The notes under the pieces: model-generated
What the model was told of the DNA's origin: nothing
Seen by the model: only the letters and a program-made list of their open reading frames with translations
The model's database searches: none
Assembly (NCBI GenBank): GCA_964023205.1
Contig: OZ026843.1
Span: 10,397,093 to 10,461,092 of the forward strand
Origin: Lutraria lutraria
Taxonomy: Eukaryota > Mollusca > Bivalvia > Venerida > Mactridae
Length of the DNA stretch: 64,000 nt
Direction of reading: 5' to 3'
Made by a program: the position numbers and the translations under genes
Shown: positions 1-13,110 of the stretch, piece by piece
Layout: each line of letters begins with the position of its first letter
Numbering within the stretch: the first letter of the stretch is position 1

Positions 1-1039
1 TTGTCATCTTTATGACATCAATTAACATAAATCAACTTTTTCACCTTTTAAATATGCTGTAAGGGTACACTATTACTATTCACCAGGTTTGACAGAGACT
101 TTAGTGTAATCAAATTCAAAACAAAACCTGTCCCTGGATATTTTCAGTAGATTGTTGATTTACTAATAAAACAGGGTTTTCGAGTCTGGAAGAATTGATT
201 GACACTTCCCAATTTTAACTGATTAAAATTTTTTATGCACAAAACTTTTTGTTTGTTTTCATTTTAAATGAGTTGGGTGGTAATCTTGTTTTGTTGTCCA
301 AGAATTGATCTTATTAGATTAACAAATTTGTCTCAGTAGCAATTCATTGACTTTAGTCAACTTGGCAAAACTTCTTGACAGGAATGATAGATATGTATTG
401 TGATTCTTGGTGAAGGTTTCTCCCAGTATTTATTTTTTTATAACATGCACTGACCTGGATCTTACATATGATCTCAATTTAAATTTGTTTCAAATTCAAA
501 ATTTAGAAATGTAATTTTGTGAACTTAAGAACTCTAACAATGGTGAAACATTTTTACTGCATCAGTATTATGTTATACAGATCTTGAAACGTTCATGTAC
601 TGTATTAGTTAATTAAGGAAATTCTAAATATGAGAACTGGTTTGACGCAGATCCCTAAGTTAGAGATTATAAATCATGAGGCTTTGAGATCCAGTCCTAA
701 TCTCTAATTGGCTAATTTTGAGTGCATTCAGTGTCAATCAAGTCATGATATATTAGCCTAAACTGTAGAAAGTAACATAAAATGTTTAATTGTGAGACTT
801 ATGTTGTATTTCTTTTGTTTACATTTTTGACAATTCGTGAAACAAAATTCAATTTAATTGACCTAACCATATTCTTCTCACTGTCATCTTTTGTGTTCCC
901 CACCCACACTTTTAGTTAGTTATCAGACCTACTTCAGTCTAATCAGATGATCAGATTATAGTTAATGGTATTTTTAAAGTCATCTTCATTCTTAAAAAAA
1001 CTCAATTAGGGTTCTTCAGATGTTGATAATCATATCATA
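1..1039. other. AT-rich non-coding, nothing assigned
   Basis: No gene, RNA or repeat family recognised; short AT-rich words only. Confidence 0.6.
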
Positions 1040-1345
1040 GGAGTATATTGATTCACCCGAAAAAAGCGTGGCAGATAAACCAATACTAGCGGGGCTGCTG
1101 AATAAAAGTTCAACAGATGACCCGGGAGTTTTGTTTCCGTCTTTGTGCAAACTGGTTATCTCGAGTTATGATTTTTGTTCAATGATCTGTGATATGTAAT
1201 TTAACTTTATATGGGAGAAGTCATACAATACTTGTAACATCTGCTTACACCGATTGTATGGGTTATCGTTACCACGTAAACCTGCCCAACAGACGCCTTT
1301 CATTATAATACAACTGATGGATTTATATTTCATGTGTTTAGCGCG
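1040..1345. promoter_or_regulatory. CpG-enriched patch
   Basis: Several CpGs (AAAAGCGTGG, CTAGCGGGGC, ACCCGGGAG, TTTCCGTC, CTCGAG, CACCGATTG, TTATCGTTACCACG, TTAGCGCGAAAC) lie within 300 bp of otherwise CpG-poor sequence. No TATA box or clear start site is assigned. Confidence 0.2.
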
Positions 1346-1628
1346 AAACTGTAATAAATTCATACTGCGAATAAAGACTTATAGATTACATGTATGAACA
1401 CTAAATTTAAAATGATGTGACTGTTAAAATCCTTGTTGAACACGAGGTATTAAATTATCCTAGAGGGACTTACAATCTGTACTGTTGGAAGTGTGAGGGA
1501 TATAAGGTACTCACAGGTATTTGATTTGTTGTTGCTTCTTGTTGAGTGATGTACTATACTTCTTGGATTTATATGGAAAATTGGGGAGTTTCTGAGGATT
1601 TTCTCCATATTGATACAAGGTGTTAACT

Positions 1629-1752
1629 TATATGCGGAGAGTATTACAGTACTGTAACTAATATGTGAAGAGTATTACAGTACTGTAACTTATATGTGAA
1701 GAGTATTACAGTACTGTAACTAATATGTGAAGAGTATTAAGTACTGTTACAT
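1629..1752. repeat. 31-bp tandem repeat, 4 copies
   Basis: The unit is ATATGTGAAGAGTATTACAG followed by TACTGTAACTA. The first three units carry the perfect 12-bp palindrome TACAGTACTGTA. The fourth is degraded (ATTAAGTACTGTTAC). Confidence 0.93.
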
Positions 1753-4700
1753 GTTTATTAGAAATCAGCAATTTGGTAACTTATGTATAAAGTTAAATAC
1801 TGTCAATTTAATGAGAATACTGCAATTTGGTGCACTTTTCCTTAAATCAAATGTATCTATATTTTTAAGTTACCGTAAATGACTGTTTTGATTTAATGAC
1901 ATTTTTTCGCCCATTAAAACCTATATCAATTTTGGAATAATTTGATATAATATTATGTTATACATATTACATACAAAAAAATGCTACCGAACCAATAAAA
2001 TGCATTTGTGTTGAAAATTAAATAAAAAAATTTTAGCGTTGGCTCCTTCATACAAATATTTTATAATGTGATTTAGTACTCTCCTATTTTATGTCAGATT
2101 GATTTTAATTTGTCAATAAATTAATGTTATATATAGTACTGAAAATGTACACCAGTTGTATAATCATTTATGACTTCCAGGTTATTGAGATATTTCTGTG
2201 TAATTGAATCTAGCTTAAGAGGAACTGAAAGTTAATTAGATATTTTATTTCAGACTCTAGTTAAATATGAAATATGCGTAAATATGCAGGATTAAAACTT
2301 TGACGTTGAAAGAATATCCATTCATTCTGATGATTATAACCTAAGATGGCATTAAAGACTAATTCTGCTCACCTGAATTATGGGTCATTTACCTTCATTA
2401 TAATTGTTGATCTACACCAACGTGGCTGTATGATGTAATATTATTTTAATTAAATCAATAAACCTTTGATTATAGCAAGATTGTATTCAAATTTCAAAGA
2501 TACAGAAGCTGATAACAACAATTAATAACATCAATTTCTATTTAATACGCTTCATTGACATTTACTACAACATTTAATGTTGGCTGTTTTGTTAAATATT
2601 TGATACATTTTGTATTTATTATTAACTTTATGTGACTGTGACTAACTCAAGATTATATTGTGCTTCATTTCTGGATCTACAACAACAACAACTACAACAA
2701 CAACAACATAATCTATAAAACTCATATTCCGCGCATGATCTCAGCATGCATCTCTGAACTGAATGAATTGTGCCCATATTTTTCTCTGAAATTGGTCAGA
2801 ATTTGCATTTCTTCTTTTGTGACCGAGACAAGTATTATAAATTAGTATGTGTGTTAATGTTAGGAACTGATGGGAATGAATCTCTATGAGAATCTGATAT
2901 TTTCATGACAAGTCTTGTAGAAATAATGTTCCTTATACCTTGTGATGGCCACTCAGTGTTTCTCTGACACGATATTGACATTCTAGTAATGAAATTGGGC
3001 AGAATTGTGAGGGTTTTTTTCACGCTTAGGAATGAGAAATAATATTTATATGAGACAAATAGTGTAATTTACTCCAGCCTCATACTGGACAATACAATTA
3101 CTGTAATTTAATGACAGTATCGCTGAGGTCCTGTTGAATTTACATCTTGTCAGATTAAGACAGGAAAAATTGTCTGTATGACTTGCTTTCTAAAACTACC
3201 GTCATATAACAAATTGTTAGTTTGTAAGTAAAAGACCTCAACAGTCTGTTATTTCTGTTGTTTTTATAGGAACAAGTTGTTACAATTTTTTTCAAATTTT
3301 GAGATTATAAAAAAGCATGAATTTCTCTATACGAATACTTTTACTGCCCAAGAAGGAACAATTTGTACAATCTGTCACCTGGTGACCATACAGTGATTCT
3401 TTTCACCTATTTGCTCTGGTTTAGTGCTTTTAATTAGTTTTTAATTCAAATAAGGGAAGTATAAATTGGACAAGGCTGAAAGGGAGTCAATGTCTGCATG
3501 CTAAAATGCTTTTTTTATAGAGCCTTGAAAGAAATTTAAAAATCGAATGTTTTGACAGCATGTATTAAATCATATTGAATAAAAGATCGGCGAGGTCTTC
3601 CAGCTGTCGATATAACGGTTGAATTCTTAATTAAGGTTTGAATGTCACCACAATGTAGAGGCTGAATCTATAGTTCCTGCTAACACAGTTTATCTTTTGA
3701 ATAGGTAATGAGAACATTTGTACCCCTGTCAATTTTTCTAATAAGCAAATATGAATAATAAATGAGAGAACGATACGGTTGACATTAAGATTATAATGTG
3801 TTTGTATAGGGTCTGTATTATCTCCATCAATACAACAATTACTAGAATTATTAACCTGGGCTTCGAGGTGGTATAAACTTCTGGGAGATTAATATTTATC
3901 CACAGGAAAACAATGAAGTACTTCATAAAATTCATTTAAATCTTGATAATGTCGCTGATTGATCTAGCACAGAGACTTTAAGTGCTTAATAGGTCTAGGT
4001 GTTGAGATTATTATACTTGAGTACATTCTTAACTAATTCATTATTTTGCATACTCTGTGATGATCAGATTTAACTTCACAATCTTATTTACAACTAGTTT
4101 GAGAGCATGATTATTAAACAAAGCTGAGATTTGAACTTTGAGATTGATCTCAAGTAACATGGTGAGAAAAGTTCTATTTTTGTTAATATCAAAGTATAGG
4201 TACTTGTATACCGGTAGGTGCAATTTTTGAGTGCTTCTGTATGATTTTCAACCTGGTGTTCAAATTTTATATTTTTAGATTTTATGCATATCTATATAGC
4301 ACAATAATTCTTTTTTTTTAGAAATTATCAAAACTCATGTCATAAATTATCATATAAATTACATATCTAAAAATTTTGGGACATTTCTTCATGTCTTTAC
4401 AGAGCCTGCACTAGGAAGGTTCTTTAAAGTTCACATGAAAATGGAACCCTAGAAACTCATCAAGTTGACTGTTTAGTTGTTATATCCACTGTTCATGCAG
4501 TTCTTTCTATGGAAGATTGAAAAATTATCAACCATTCAGTTGAAAATGGTTTTAGTTTGTCTGAAACAGTAGCAGGATGGATACCAGTGTGACTGAATGA
4601 AAGTTAGACTGTATTATTACGTTTAATGGAGTTTTAATTGGTAAAATTAGTCTGAATTGGTGTTTATTTATCATTAACTAACTCTATTGTATCTCCTGAT

Positions 4701-7210
4701 ATTCCTCTAGATTTAACTACCAGTACATCTGCTTGTCTGACACCTTATTATAGTGAATCCTTATATAGTAGAACATCAATAAACCTGTCAGTGAGTTAAT
4801 CAGTGTGGTTTACAGGGACGTGTTACACGGGTGTTAGGGTATAATCACACTAGATAAGTACCTTGACCGATCTAAATAATTCAACTGAGTGTCCAGATTC
4901 ATTGACCCATTCATTTTGATCTTTGATCAATCACTTTAACATCGTTCTATTGGGAATGAAATAATTGTAGGTAGTTGTGGCTAATCTACTTTAGGGCCCC
5001 TGTCTAGGGACCTTTAATTGGCTTGGTGGCAACTTGCATGTGTCAAGACTTAATGCACTTAAAGGATTTGGTGTATTTTCTTGGAATAAATATAGAAAAA
5101 TTGGCCCTGCATTAATTAGCCTGTTAATGGTGAAAATGTTAAGTTGATGAAACCAAAACATGCACAATATGCCCCTGTCAAAACCATTGGGGCCAGTGAC
5201 ACAGAGATGTCCCCTAGGCCATTGTCACTTCTCTTGATGATAATCATCTACCATCAGGGGTCGCTATAATCTTTAAATTGTCTTAAATGAAACTATCAGC
5301 TTGAAGTGGAAACTTGATAAGAACCCTGTGTGTGATATTAATCGAAGTTCGTCTGAAGATATTGCTACACACAAGCAAAATGGGATGTCGAAGAATTTTT
5401 CAGTCAGTTCCGTTTCGAGGAGCATGGTGTATTGGGAGAGATTGATCTGCCTTATAAGGTCATGACATGAAATAATTCTCACTGAACCAACATCTAAAGA
5501 TATATACGCAAGCCTTCATTTCTTAACATTGTGTGCATGGTATGTTTTACGCCCAAGAGTCTGCATACATGTTTTATGATTTATCTAACCCTGCTTCAAA
5601 GAACTGAGGTAAATGTGTTCAGTCAGGAGATTATAAAGTATGAGATTGGCTGGAGATAAGCAATATTTTTTCGATTAACTCGTTAAACAACTTATCAATA
5701 ATTTATCACCCAACATTGTTGCTAAAATAACAATGTGCCATTCCTTTCATGGCATAAGTAATTGGTAATCAATATTAAAATGTTTAATTTTCTTCCAAGT
5801 CCCTCGCAGTCTGCTCCATAAATAACAGCGAGACCGTAGCTTTGACACTGTAATGAATTCATTATATCTGGGCACCTAACTGGAAGTAATACGCTTTTAT
5901 AACAGTTTATCCAGTGAAATAAGGCAATGTAATTCAATAAGACTGAATAGCATCATTTGAGGCCATATTTGAAGTTCTAAGAAGGCGCTTGTTTACAATT
6001 GAGTGTGATTGTATTGAAAATAATTGTGGAACGATGTTCTCCTTTCTCTGACACCGAGTCACAAAAATAGATTGTGTCCTGTAAGTTTTGTATTGCTTTT
6101 TGTGAGCAAATATTTGAAACAGAAAGCTTCCTAAGTGGCATGAGTGTGAATGCTTTCATCAGCTCGTTGAAAAAGGAAGTACAACTTAGTAATTAAACAG
6201 TGAAATTAGATCTGTTCTGTTGCAAATTGTGGATTTGATTTGAATTTTCTCCCGATGGTTCTACTTTCTGTATGGCGGTGACTCTTGAACTGTTTGGTTG
6301 GATTACCGATACATTGAGCCTGAATTATTGATTTATTAATTACCTGTGAGCAAATAATGTCTTTTCAAGTTCAGTCATTCGTGTTGAATGATAATTTCTA
6401 CTTTGTTTAATACAGAAATTAAATACTGTTGAACAGTGGAAAGTAAACAAAACATGGTGAGTTTCAATACGAAAATTTGAAACATTATCACTATATTGAC
6501 AAGGCTGCGTCATTGATTTTCTGTGTTCCAAGTTAAATATGAAATTTATACAGCTATTTATTGCTGGAATATTACATTAAGTTATGTTTTCTAATAAAGC
6601 TCCAACAATGTGCTGTTCTTGTCTCAACTGCAATCATTCTCGTGGGATTCTTTTGGAGGCAGTTACGGTTGTTATAATGTTATATCTCCTGTAATAGTTA
6701 TTAGTCCCATCATTGTAATTTTTAAAACTTATATAACAAGTTTTTTTGTTAGCTACCGAATTTGATGTTTTACCATAATGTCTTGTACACTGCTGCATGC
6801 AGTAATTGCATGATTTGTAATGTGTTCACTGTGTGATTGCTGCTACATTGGAGAGGACTAACACTGTACATAGAATTAGAAGACAATGTGTTCATTATTG
6901 ATAATTGCATGGAATGCCTTCTGTTATTCTGTGGTCTTGAGAAATTGTGGATGTATTTTAATTTATTGATTTGAAAGTAATGCATTGTCATTCTATAATA
7001 ATCCAGAGCTATTTGCTCCAATTTGAAAGTCTGCAATTTTATTAGTGACAATGATTCTCTGTTAAATGATTACTATTTAACTGGTCATTTCTTTCTGAAG
7101 GCAGATTTTCTTTTCATCATTATTTTGATGGTATGAAAATTTCGGTATTCAAAGAATTCTATAATTTTTATAAATGGCATTAAATCTTCATTACTTCATG
7201 TTTTATCTCT
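1753..7210. other. AT-rich non-coding, nothing firm
   Basis: Apart from the (CAA)n tract near 2.7 kb, only short frames without domain character. At 4985-5245, GGGGCCAGTGACACAGAG and other GC-richer phrases look like decayed repeat. Confidence 0.55.
2680..2708. repeat. (CAA)n microsatellite
   Basis: ACAACAACAACAACTACAAC continues as CAACAACAACATA; one interruption. Confidence 0.9.
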
Positions 7211-7560
7211 GTGACGGTTGCATTTCTGGAATCTGTTTTGATGTTCATAACTTTGGAATTAGTTTGGTGTTGTATTTTGCCATATTTTGTGTTCATAACT
7301 ACTGCATTTTGGGATATTGGTTTTTATCACTGTTGCATCTTGGGATATTTTTTCTCATCACTGTTGCATTTTGGGATATTTTTTCTCATGACTGTTGCGT
7401 CTTGGGATATTGATTTTTATCACTGTGGCGTCTTGAGATATTTTTTTCATAACTGTTGCATCTTGGGATATTATTTTTCATAACTGTTGCATCTTGGGAT
7501 ATTTTTTTTCATAACTGCATGTTGCATCTTGGGATATTTTGCTATTTTGACAGTTGCTTT
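7211..7560 (+). repeat. ~32-bp tandem repeat, about 10 copies
   Basis: Units resemble TGTTGCATCTTGGGATATTT followed by TTTTCTCATCAC. Copies are diverged at the left and closer at the right. Two overlapping short open frames here (79 and 90 codons) exist only because of the repeat and are not counted as genes. Confidence 0.9.
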
Positions 7561-7825
7561 TTTGGATATTTCAACCTTCAAACCTTTCGTTGCTGTTGAT
7601 ATGACCCACTAGCCTTTTGCTCTTCAGAGATATTGCATGCTCAGGAACAATAAAGTGACCAACCATCATTATAGAGTATTGTTATCAAGAGTGAAAATTA
7701 CTTTCTTCATAAACTTAATTCCTCTACCATCTGTTAACAGGTTTACTGGACGAATTGACCGTTATTGATTTAGACTAGTTATTGATTTAAGACTTAAGCA
7801 CTCTTATCCTTTGCTCTGATTACAG

Positions 7826-8140
7826 GTGTCAGGGAAGAAGAAAGTATTGGAACCAGTCAAGCTCCTGATTTCCTTATAAAGGAAGAGAGAAAAAAACAAA
7901 TTGACCAGTGACGTGGAACACTTGATGTGGTCCGGACTTCAGTAATGTGTCATTATAGATGTAATGAACAACCACGGTGACATTATTGCTGTATAAAACA
8001 TTTAATTTAAGATTATTACTTTGTTGGTCTGATAATTGGAAAATTTTGATTCTGTGAAGTTCATCGAAGTTTTATTCATGAGGATAAAGTGTTTGGTGAT
8101 TGGTCTGAACACGGAAAATATAAATTCTTTTCATGTGAAG
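7826..8140 (+). other. Exon-like segment 1 (non-coding or UTR)
   Basis: Upstream is CCTTTGCTCTGATTACAG, a good 3' splice site; downstream is GTGAAG followed by GTAAGTTG, a near-consensus 5' splice site. The 315 bases between are less AT-rich than their flanks and repeat-free. All three frames are stopped; the longest opening frame runs about 28 codons from the splice site, so either a terminal coding piece followed by 3' UTR or, more simply, an untranslated exon. No domain is recognised. Splice strings occur by chance in AT-rich DNA, so support is moderate to low. Confidence 0.35.
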
Positions 8141-9179
8141 GTAAGTTGATGTCTAATGTATTAATCATTGTTATATTACAGAATGTGATGTAGGTGGTCA
8201 TTAATTATACTTAATGATTTACTCTGAGTTTGGTTATGTCTAGTTCTCTATTTATTACATTGTTTTATATAAAGTGTTTTTTTATCAATTTAACTATAAT
8301 ATTTTATTACGATTTCACTTTTTAATGCTTTAAAAAAAATCTGAAAAGAACAAAGATTATAGCAAATTAAACAAGGGAGGGAATTTTAAATACAGTACGT
8401 TTGTCTTTTATTTCAAATGTTTAAAAGTACAATTATTTGTTATTAACTTAATCATGGCAATATTTATTTAACTACAAAAATAACTGAACAATTAGGACAA
8501 AAACATGGTCTTGGGAATTGCCGTATTTTTATAATTACCAAAAAAAAATCTCCTAATAATTGTCAAGCTTAAACTAATTAATTTTTTTTTTTGCTTTAAA
8601 TTCTGCATTTGAAATTATTTCGCATGTAACTAAAGTTCAAGGTCACTTTTTAGTTAGCGAGCTTGGGAAATAATCTCGAAGCTGTGATCGACAAAACTGT
8701 TTTTAACGTACCGGTAACTAAAGTAAAATGATGGTTCACTCTATTTTATCATGTCATAAAATATATAATACTATAATGTATAATGTTTATGTGTTTTTTA
8801 CATATCTGAACTAAGTATAACAGCTCCTGTTCAATAGTTACGAAAATAAAGTTTAATTATTAATACAGTTTATTTTGTGAAATTGTTCTGGTTAACCAGT
8901 TTTCTTATGATTTATTTACTGTTCTACGTATGATATATCAATAAATATGATCTGTATGTATCCAACCATATTATTACATGGTACATTTTGTATTGTATAT
9001 TGTATGATGTTACTTGTTTAATTGCTAGAATAGAGGGATGTATTTATGGTGCAATTAAAAATATGTAAATATTCTAATGTCAGTCTATTTTATTTAACGA
9101 TATACATTATTAATGTGAACTTTTACTTAAACTTATTGGTTTATGTATGTTGCATGACTGTATTTACAAAGTAGTTCCT
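8141..9179. other. Very AT-rich, nothing assigned
   Basis: If segment 1 is an exon this is the start of its intron. One TACCGGTA palindrome at 8709. Confidence 0.55.
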
Positions 9180-9240
9180 ACTGGTGAGCTCTGACTGTTG
9201 ATATAGGGGTCAGGGGTTTGTGACCTCTGCTAGGTTTGTG
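9180..9240 (+). mobile_element. SINE tail fragment
   Basis: GAGCTCTGACTGTTGATATA then GGGGTCAGGGG matches the tail region of the SINE at 15813-16046; the head is absent. Confidence 0.45.
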
Positions 9241-9412
9241 TTTCCCTTTAAGTTGAATGAAGATATTACTTAGCATCTAATGTCCGTTGTCTCCCCGAAG
9301 TTCTCCTTACGTAGACGGATGATTTTTGCTCATGAGAGGGTAAAGTTCAAACATACCCATAAAGGAGGAGGCTCGGGTGGTCAAATGAAGGCCCTGGGTT
9401 ATTGATCGAACC

Positions 9413-9665
9413 CAGGGCTCGAATATACTTAAAATTTCTACTAACAAAATTTGAAATTGCCTAGCAATTTTTTCACATTTGTTTTTCAGAAATATCCATG
9501 TCATAACAAAATAGGTTGTATTTTATGTACATGTAATTGTATTACATTAAAATAAAGTTATTACGACACAGTTCCACTCGCAAAAAATTGCTAGTGGTCA
9601 TAAAATGAACATAATCTATTTTTCACTTGCATTTGCTAGTTTGCTAGTGTTATTTTCGAGCCCTG
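9413..9665. mobile_element. CAGGG-ended non-autonomous DNA transposon, 253 bp
   Basis: The ends are CAGGGCTCGAA and its exact complement TTCGAGCCCTG (11 bp). Both sides carry the 5-bp direct repeat GAACC (9408-9412 and 9666-9670). There is no coding capacity. The interior holds opposed phrases TTGCCTAGCAATTTTTT and AAAAAATTGCTAGTGG. The CAGGG ends recall the hAT superfamily; 5-bp duplications are unlike the usual 8 bp and suggest a variant lineage. Confidence 0.8.
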
Positions 9666-10154
9666 GAACCATTCATTAGTTGAATTTGGTAACAAGTTTG
9701 ATATTATGTTAAAATTGACGAAACATTGAGATAGTGAAAGCAGCCTCTAAAATAGTTCTACAACTACATGTAGTCATGTACTGGAAAACTTCTTTTTCTT
9801 CATATTTCTTCTTTCCTGCAATTGATGTCTCTCATATGACAAATCATGATATTCTAATTGAAATAAAATTTATTAGGAATGTCTCCATTTTTATGGAAAT
9901 GATTTTTATTCAAAATTTTGTGATAAATAATAAAAAAAATCTATCAAAATGTCCTGGAGTTATTTCTGTTTCTGGAAAGTTTATACTACACTGTCAATGT
10001 ATCATACTTAACGGGTAGAATTTATCAATTTGCATGTAAAATTTAATTATCAGCCTAATTTATGAGAGCAAACTTATTTATTCTGATCTCAGTATTGCAT
10101 GGTGAATATATTCTCGAATATAGACGAGATATTAAGTCGTTTGAATGAACTTGT

Positions 10155-10469
10155 CAGGGAATTTTTGGGGGCGATTTTATAGACGAAATTTGGTCATATT
10201 CCCAATGGAAAATAGTATCTTTTTTTCCAAATTGACAGACAAAAATTCCCAATCCAAAAAAAGAATTTTTTTTTTTTGTTCATTAACATCACTATTGGTA
10301 GTAAATACCTTATTCTGCTACCGTTCTTTGGGAGAATAAGTAGAATAAGTTGAACATTGCAGAAATTGTGGTTATACATTTTTTCCCAATTTTGATTAAT
10401 AAAACACCGCGAAAATTCCCAATCCCAAGGGTATGGGTCATATTCCCAAAATACCGAGAAAAAGCCCTG
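10155..10469. mobile_element. CAGGG-ended element, 315 bp, 5-bp TSD
   Basis: It starts CAGGGAATTTTT and ends GAAAAAGCCCTG, an imperfect inverted terminal repeat. It is flanked exactly by CTTGT (10150-10154 and 10470-10474). The interior repeats ATTCCCAA phrases on both strands. A 94-codon frame on the minus strand is fortuitous. Confidence 0.75.
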
Positions 10470-10480
10470 CTTGTGCATCT

Positions 10481-10615
10481 AAAATCTAACTAGTTTAACA
10501 ATTGCATAATGGAAGTAGAAAAAATACCAGTAGTACTTTGGTACGCATCAAAATTCATGCTCACCTAGCAAGTGTTGGCTATGGAAAGCTGTGCTATTGT
10601 TCAGTTTCCAAAAAT
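10481..10615 (+). mobile_element. Dispersed repeat R1, copy a (5'-truncated)
   Basis: ACTAGTTTAACAATTGCATA through CTATTGTTCAGTTTCC. Five copies of this family are seen, all in the same orientation. This copy lacks the leading ~50 bp and lies directly beside the CAGGG element at 10155-10469. Confidence 0.75.
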
Positions 10616-10810
10616 GACAGATTGACTTAATTTTAGTCTGCAGTATTACTGTTGTTATGACATCTAAACTTTTCTAAAATTATAGTCAAGTACCGTAATG
10701 AGTACCCCTAGTTTGTACCCCAGGGGCTGCATATAAGGGGATGGGCATAGTTGTAATAATGGCCTTATCAAGACTACAGTATTAGAATGTTAAAAGGTTG
10801 ACTATAGATG

Positions 10811-11066
10811 AGGACAGACAGTAAATTAAAGAGCTGGACATGTAATCTGGCGATCCAGGTTCGAATCTCAGTCACAGCACATCATTATACCCTTCTATGA
10901 AAATTACTGGTAAACAAAAATTTTGATTTTCCTCTCTATGTGGAGAAGTTGCCAGAAGTTAATACTGGTTAAAATACAGTCCAGGATACTGGTTAGGTGA
11001 ACTGGCCATTATAGTATATAACTGAAAAATTGTTGAAAAAAAATGCATAAAAAACAAGATAAGCAC
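10811..11066 (+). mobile_element. tRNA-derived SINE
   Basis: A Pol III B-box-like GGTTCGAATCTC lies at about 10859. Downstream are TGTGGAGAAGTTGCCAGAAG, TACTGGTTAAAATACAGTCC and TGGTTAGGTGAACTGGCC, then AACTGAAAAATTGTTGAAAA and an A-rich end. The central phrases recur in the copies at 15.8 and 14.9 kb and the tail recurs at 28.6 kb. The A box is degenerate. Confidence 0.75.
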
Positions 11067-12659
11067 TTTATCACAGTACACCCGTGAGAGGAAGTGAAGC
11101 ATACTGCATCATGGATAAATGGATTATTACAGTGACTCAACCTTTAAAAAAACAAAACAAATTCGCTTAGCTCTGTCGTTCATTATGGCTTTACTGCACA
11201 GTTGATTTAATTTTCCTTTCATTGCCTTAAAGACATGTAAGATTAGATTCTCCAAACATGAAGTCATTAATTCTCTCTTCATTACCTTATACGCTAATAA
11301 TTCCTTATATGGTAAAATCGTTAAGTTTTTCAGCTGATGTTTAAAGGAATACATTCACGGCATGTTCTATCTGGTGCTGTTCTGTACCTTTAGGACGTAC
11401 TCTTGATTAATTTTTATGATGAATGTTTAACAATTTCAATTAAAACTTAGTGGCAAATTGTTGTCAGAATGCCATGATTAAATGATGACAGACACAGTCT
11501 TGGCTGGAATATCTTAAGACAGCTGTGGTGCTGCATCTGTTATTATGTAATAACGAACATCATGTGGTCCCAAACATGAGGATAGCTGGTTCCAAAATTT
11601 ACAAAGAATCTTAGTTTATTGTATCTTACTTTTTGTTTGGAAGTTAATCTGTTAGTGTTTAACCTTGTTATTCATATACATAAAAAAGAGTGAAGTTAAG
11701 TAATCATTTGATTGATATCTTAAACATTTGAGGGAAATCAATCCTAAGCATTTAAGGGAAACCTCAAGCCATTTGAGGGAAATCACTAGCCATTGGGGGA
11801 AATCTCAAGCTACTGAGGGAAATCTCAAATAACCGAGGGAAAATCTAAAACATTTGAGGGACATCTCAAACAGGGAAATCTCAAAGGTTTTTTTGTATAT
11901 ATGTAAATATAACCTTGATCTTTTTTAATATAATTATGAATTAGTAGTTGTTATTAATAGCCAAAATTTGTTATGCAATCTATTTTATAGAAAAAGATAG
12001 TAATGAAAAGTAAGAAAATAAGTCATTTATTAACAATAAGAGCTGCATCAAATGTGTGTATTAATTATAAACTATTATGTTGCTGAGTGGTGATTTGTCT
12101 GTCATATTTTCACTATTTTATTCTGTAATGAAGATGTTACAAGCTCATTTAATAGTAATAGAAGAAGTATTACCATGGTAATGTAATGAACAAGTAATGA
12201 TGACATAATTTCAGCTTTCAGAAATCATTGCAACAATAGTAACTTGGTATGATCATATTATAATTGTCAATTGTGGCAGTTTTCTGCATCGAGGGAAAAA
12301 TGAATTAAGTTCCGATGATCTTGTTACAATTATGCTCCTTCTGATATTGCTGAGTGCTCATTTATGATTACACTTGACAGCTAGCTTCAAACGATGAAGT
12401 ATTAACGCGAGTTTTGTCTCGTTAGCTTGTTGCTCTATTTGACGCTACGTCTCTGGGAACTACATCATGTGTGAGTCTTTGGGATGGAAGAATATTTTCC
12501 CGTATTTTTTTAGGAATTTTGTTATTCAAGAGTCCACAGAGGCAGTCACAGTCCTGGAAAATGTTTAGAAAATATGATTTTTGTGAAAATAGAGAAAGGT
12601 CTTGTTATGCATGTTTGATCACTTAATATTTTGTTGTCATCAGAAGATGTCAAACAGGT
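11067..12659. other. Non-coding apart from the 22-bp array
   Basis: Only the degenerate repeat at 11722-11890 is recognised. Confidence 0.5.
11722..11890. repeat. Degenerate ~22-bp tandem repeat
   Basis: About eight units built around CATTTGAGGGAAATCTCAA, with drift in both length and sequence. Confidence 0.85.
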
Positions 12660-13110
12660 GGTTTCGGTCAATAACTTAACTTGGTATGTATTATCCTTGT
12701 GTGATAATCTAGCCTTGGATTGTATTTCGGGTCAGTCAGATTAAGGTCAAGGTCGCTGTTACTAAAAATAGAAAATCATGACTAAACTGAGTATTTAGCA
12801 TCCTTGCATGAATGCCTAGCTTGGGATTGTATCTGGGGTCAGTTAGGTCAAGGTCACTGTTACTAAAAATAGAAAATCAGTTTCTAGTCAACTTAAGTAA
12901 GGGATGAAATTGTGTGTGTAGATAGCTTACATACAGACCTTGCTTTGAATTGCATCAAGGGACAGTAGGGTCAAGGTCACTGTTACTAATAATATGAAAT
13001 CAGTTTCCGCTCAATAACTTGAGTTTTTGCAATGAAATTTTGTGTATAGGCAACCAAACTTGGGATTGCATTCTGTGCCAATAGGGTAAAGGTCACTAAT
13101 CGTCTAATGA
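12660..13110. repeat. Diverged ~110-bp tandem repeat, 4 units
   Basis: Four units each hold a phrase like TTGGGATTGTATCTGGGTCA followed by AGGTCAAGGTCACTGTTACT and a run such as AAAATAGAAAATCA. The units have diverged, so this is an old duplication. Three of the four retain TCAAGGTC. Confidence 0.85.

Noticed and set aside
2835..3023. 62-codon minus frame beside the (CAA)n tract
   Set aside because: Short, isolated, no domain, expected by chance.
7174..7483. Two overlapping frames of 79 and 90 codons
   Set aside because: Both are produced by the ~32-bp tandem repeat read in different frames.
10194..10478. 94-codon minus frame
   Set aside because: Lies almost wholly within the CAGGG-ended element and follows its ATTCCCAA repeats.
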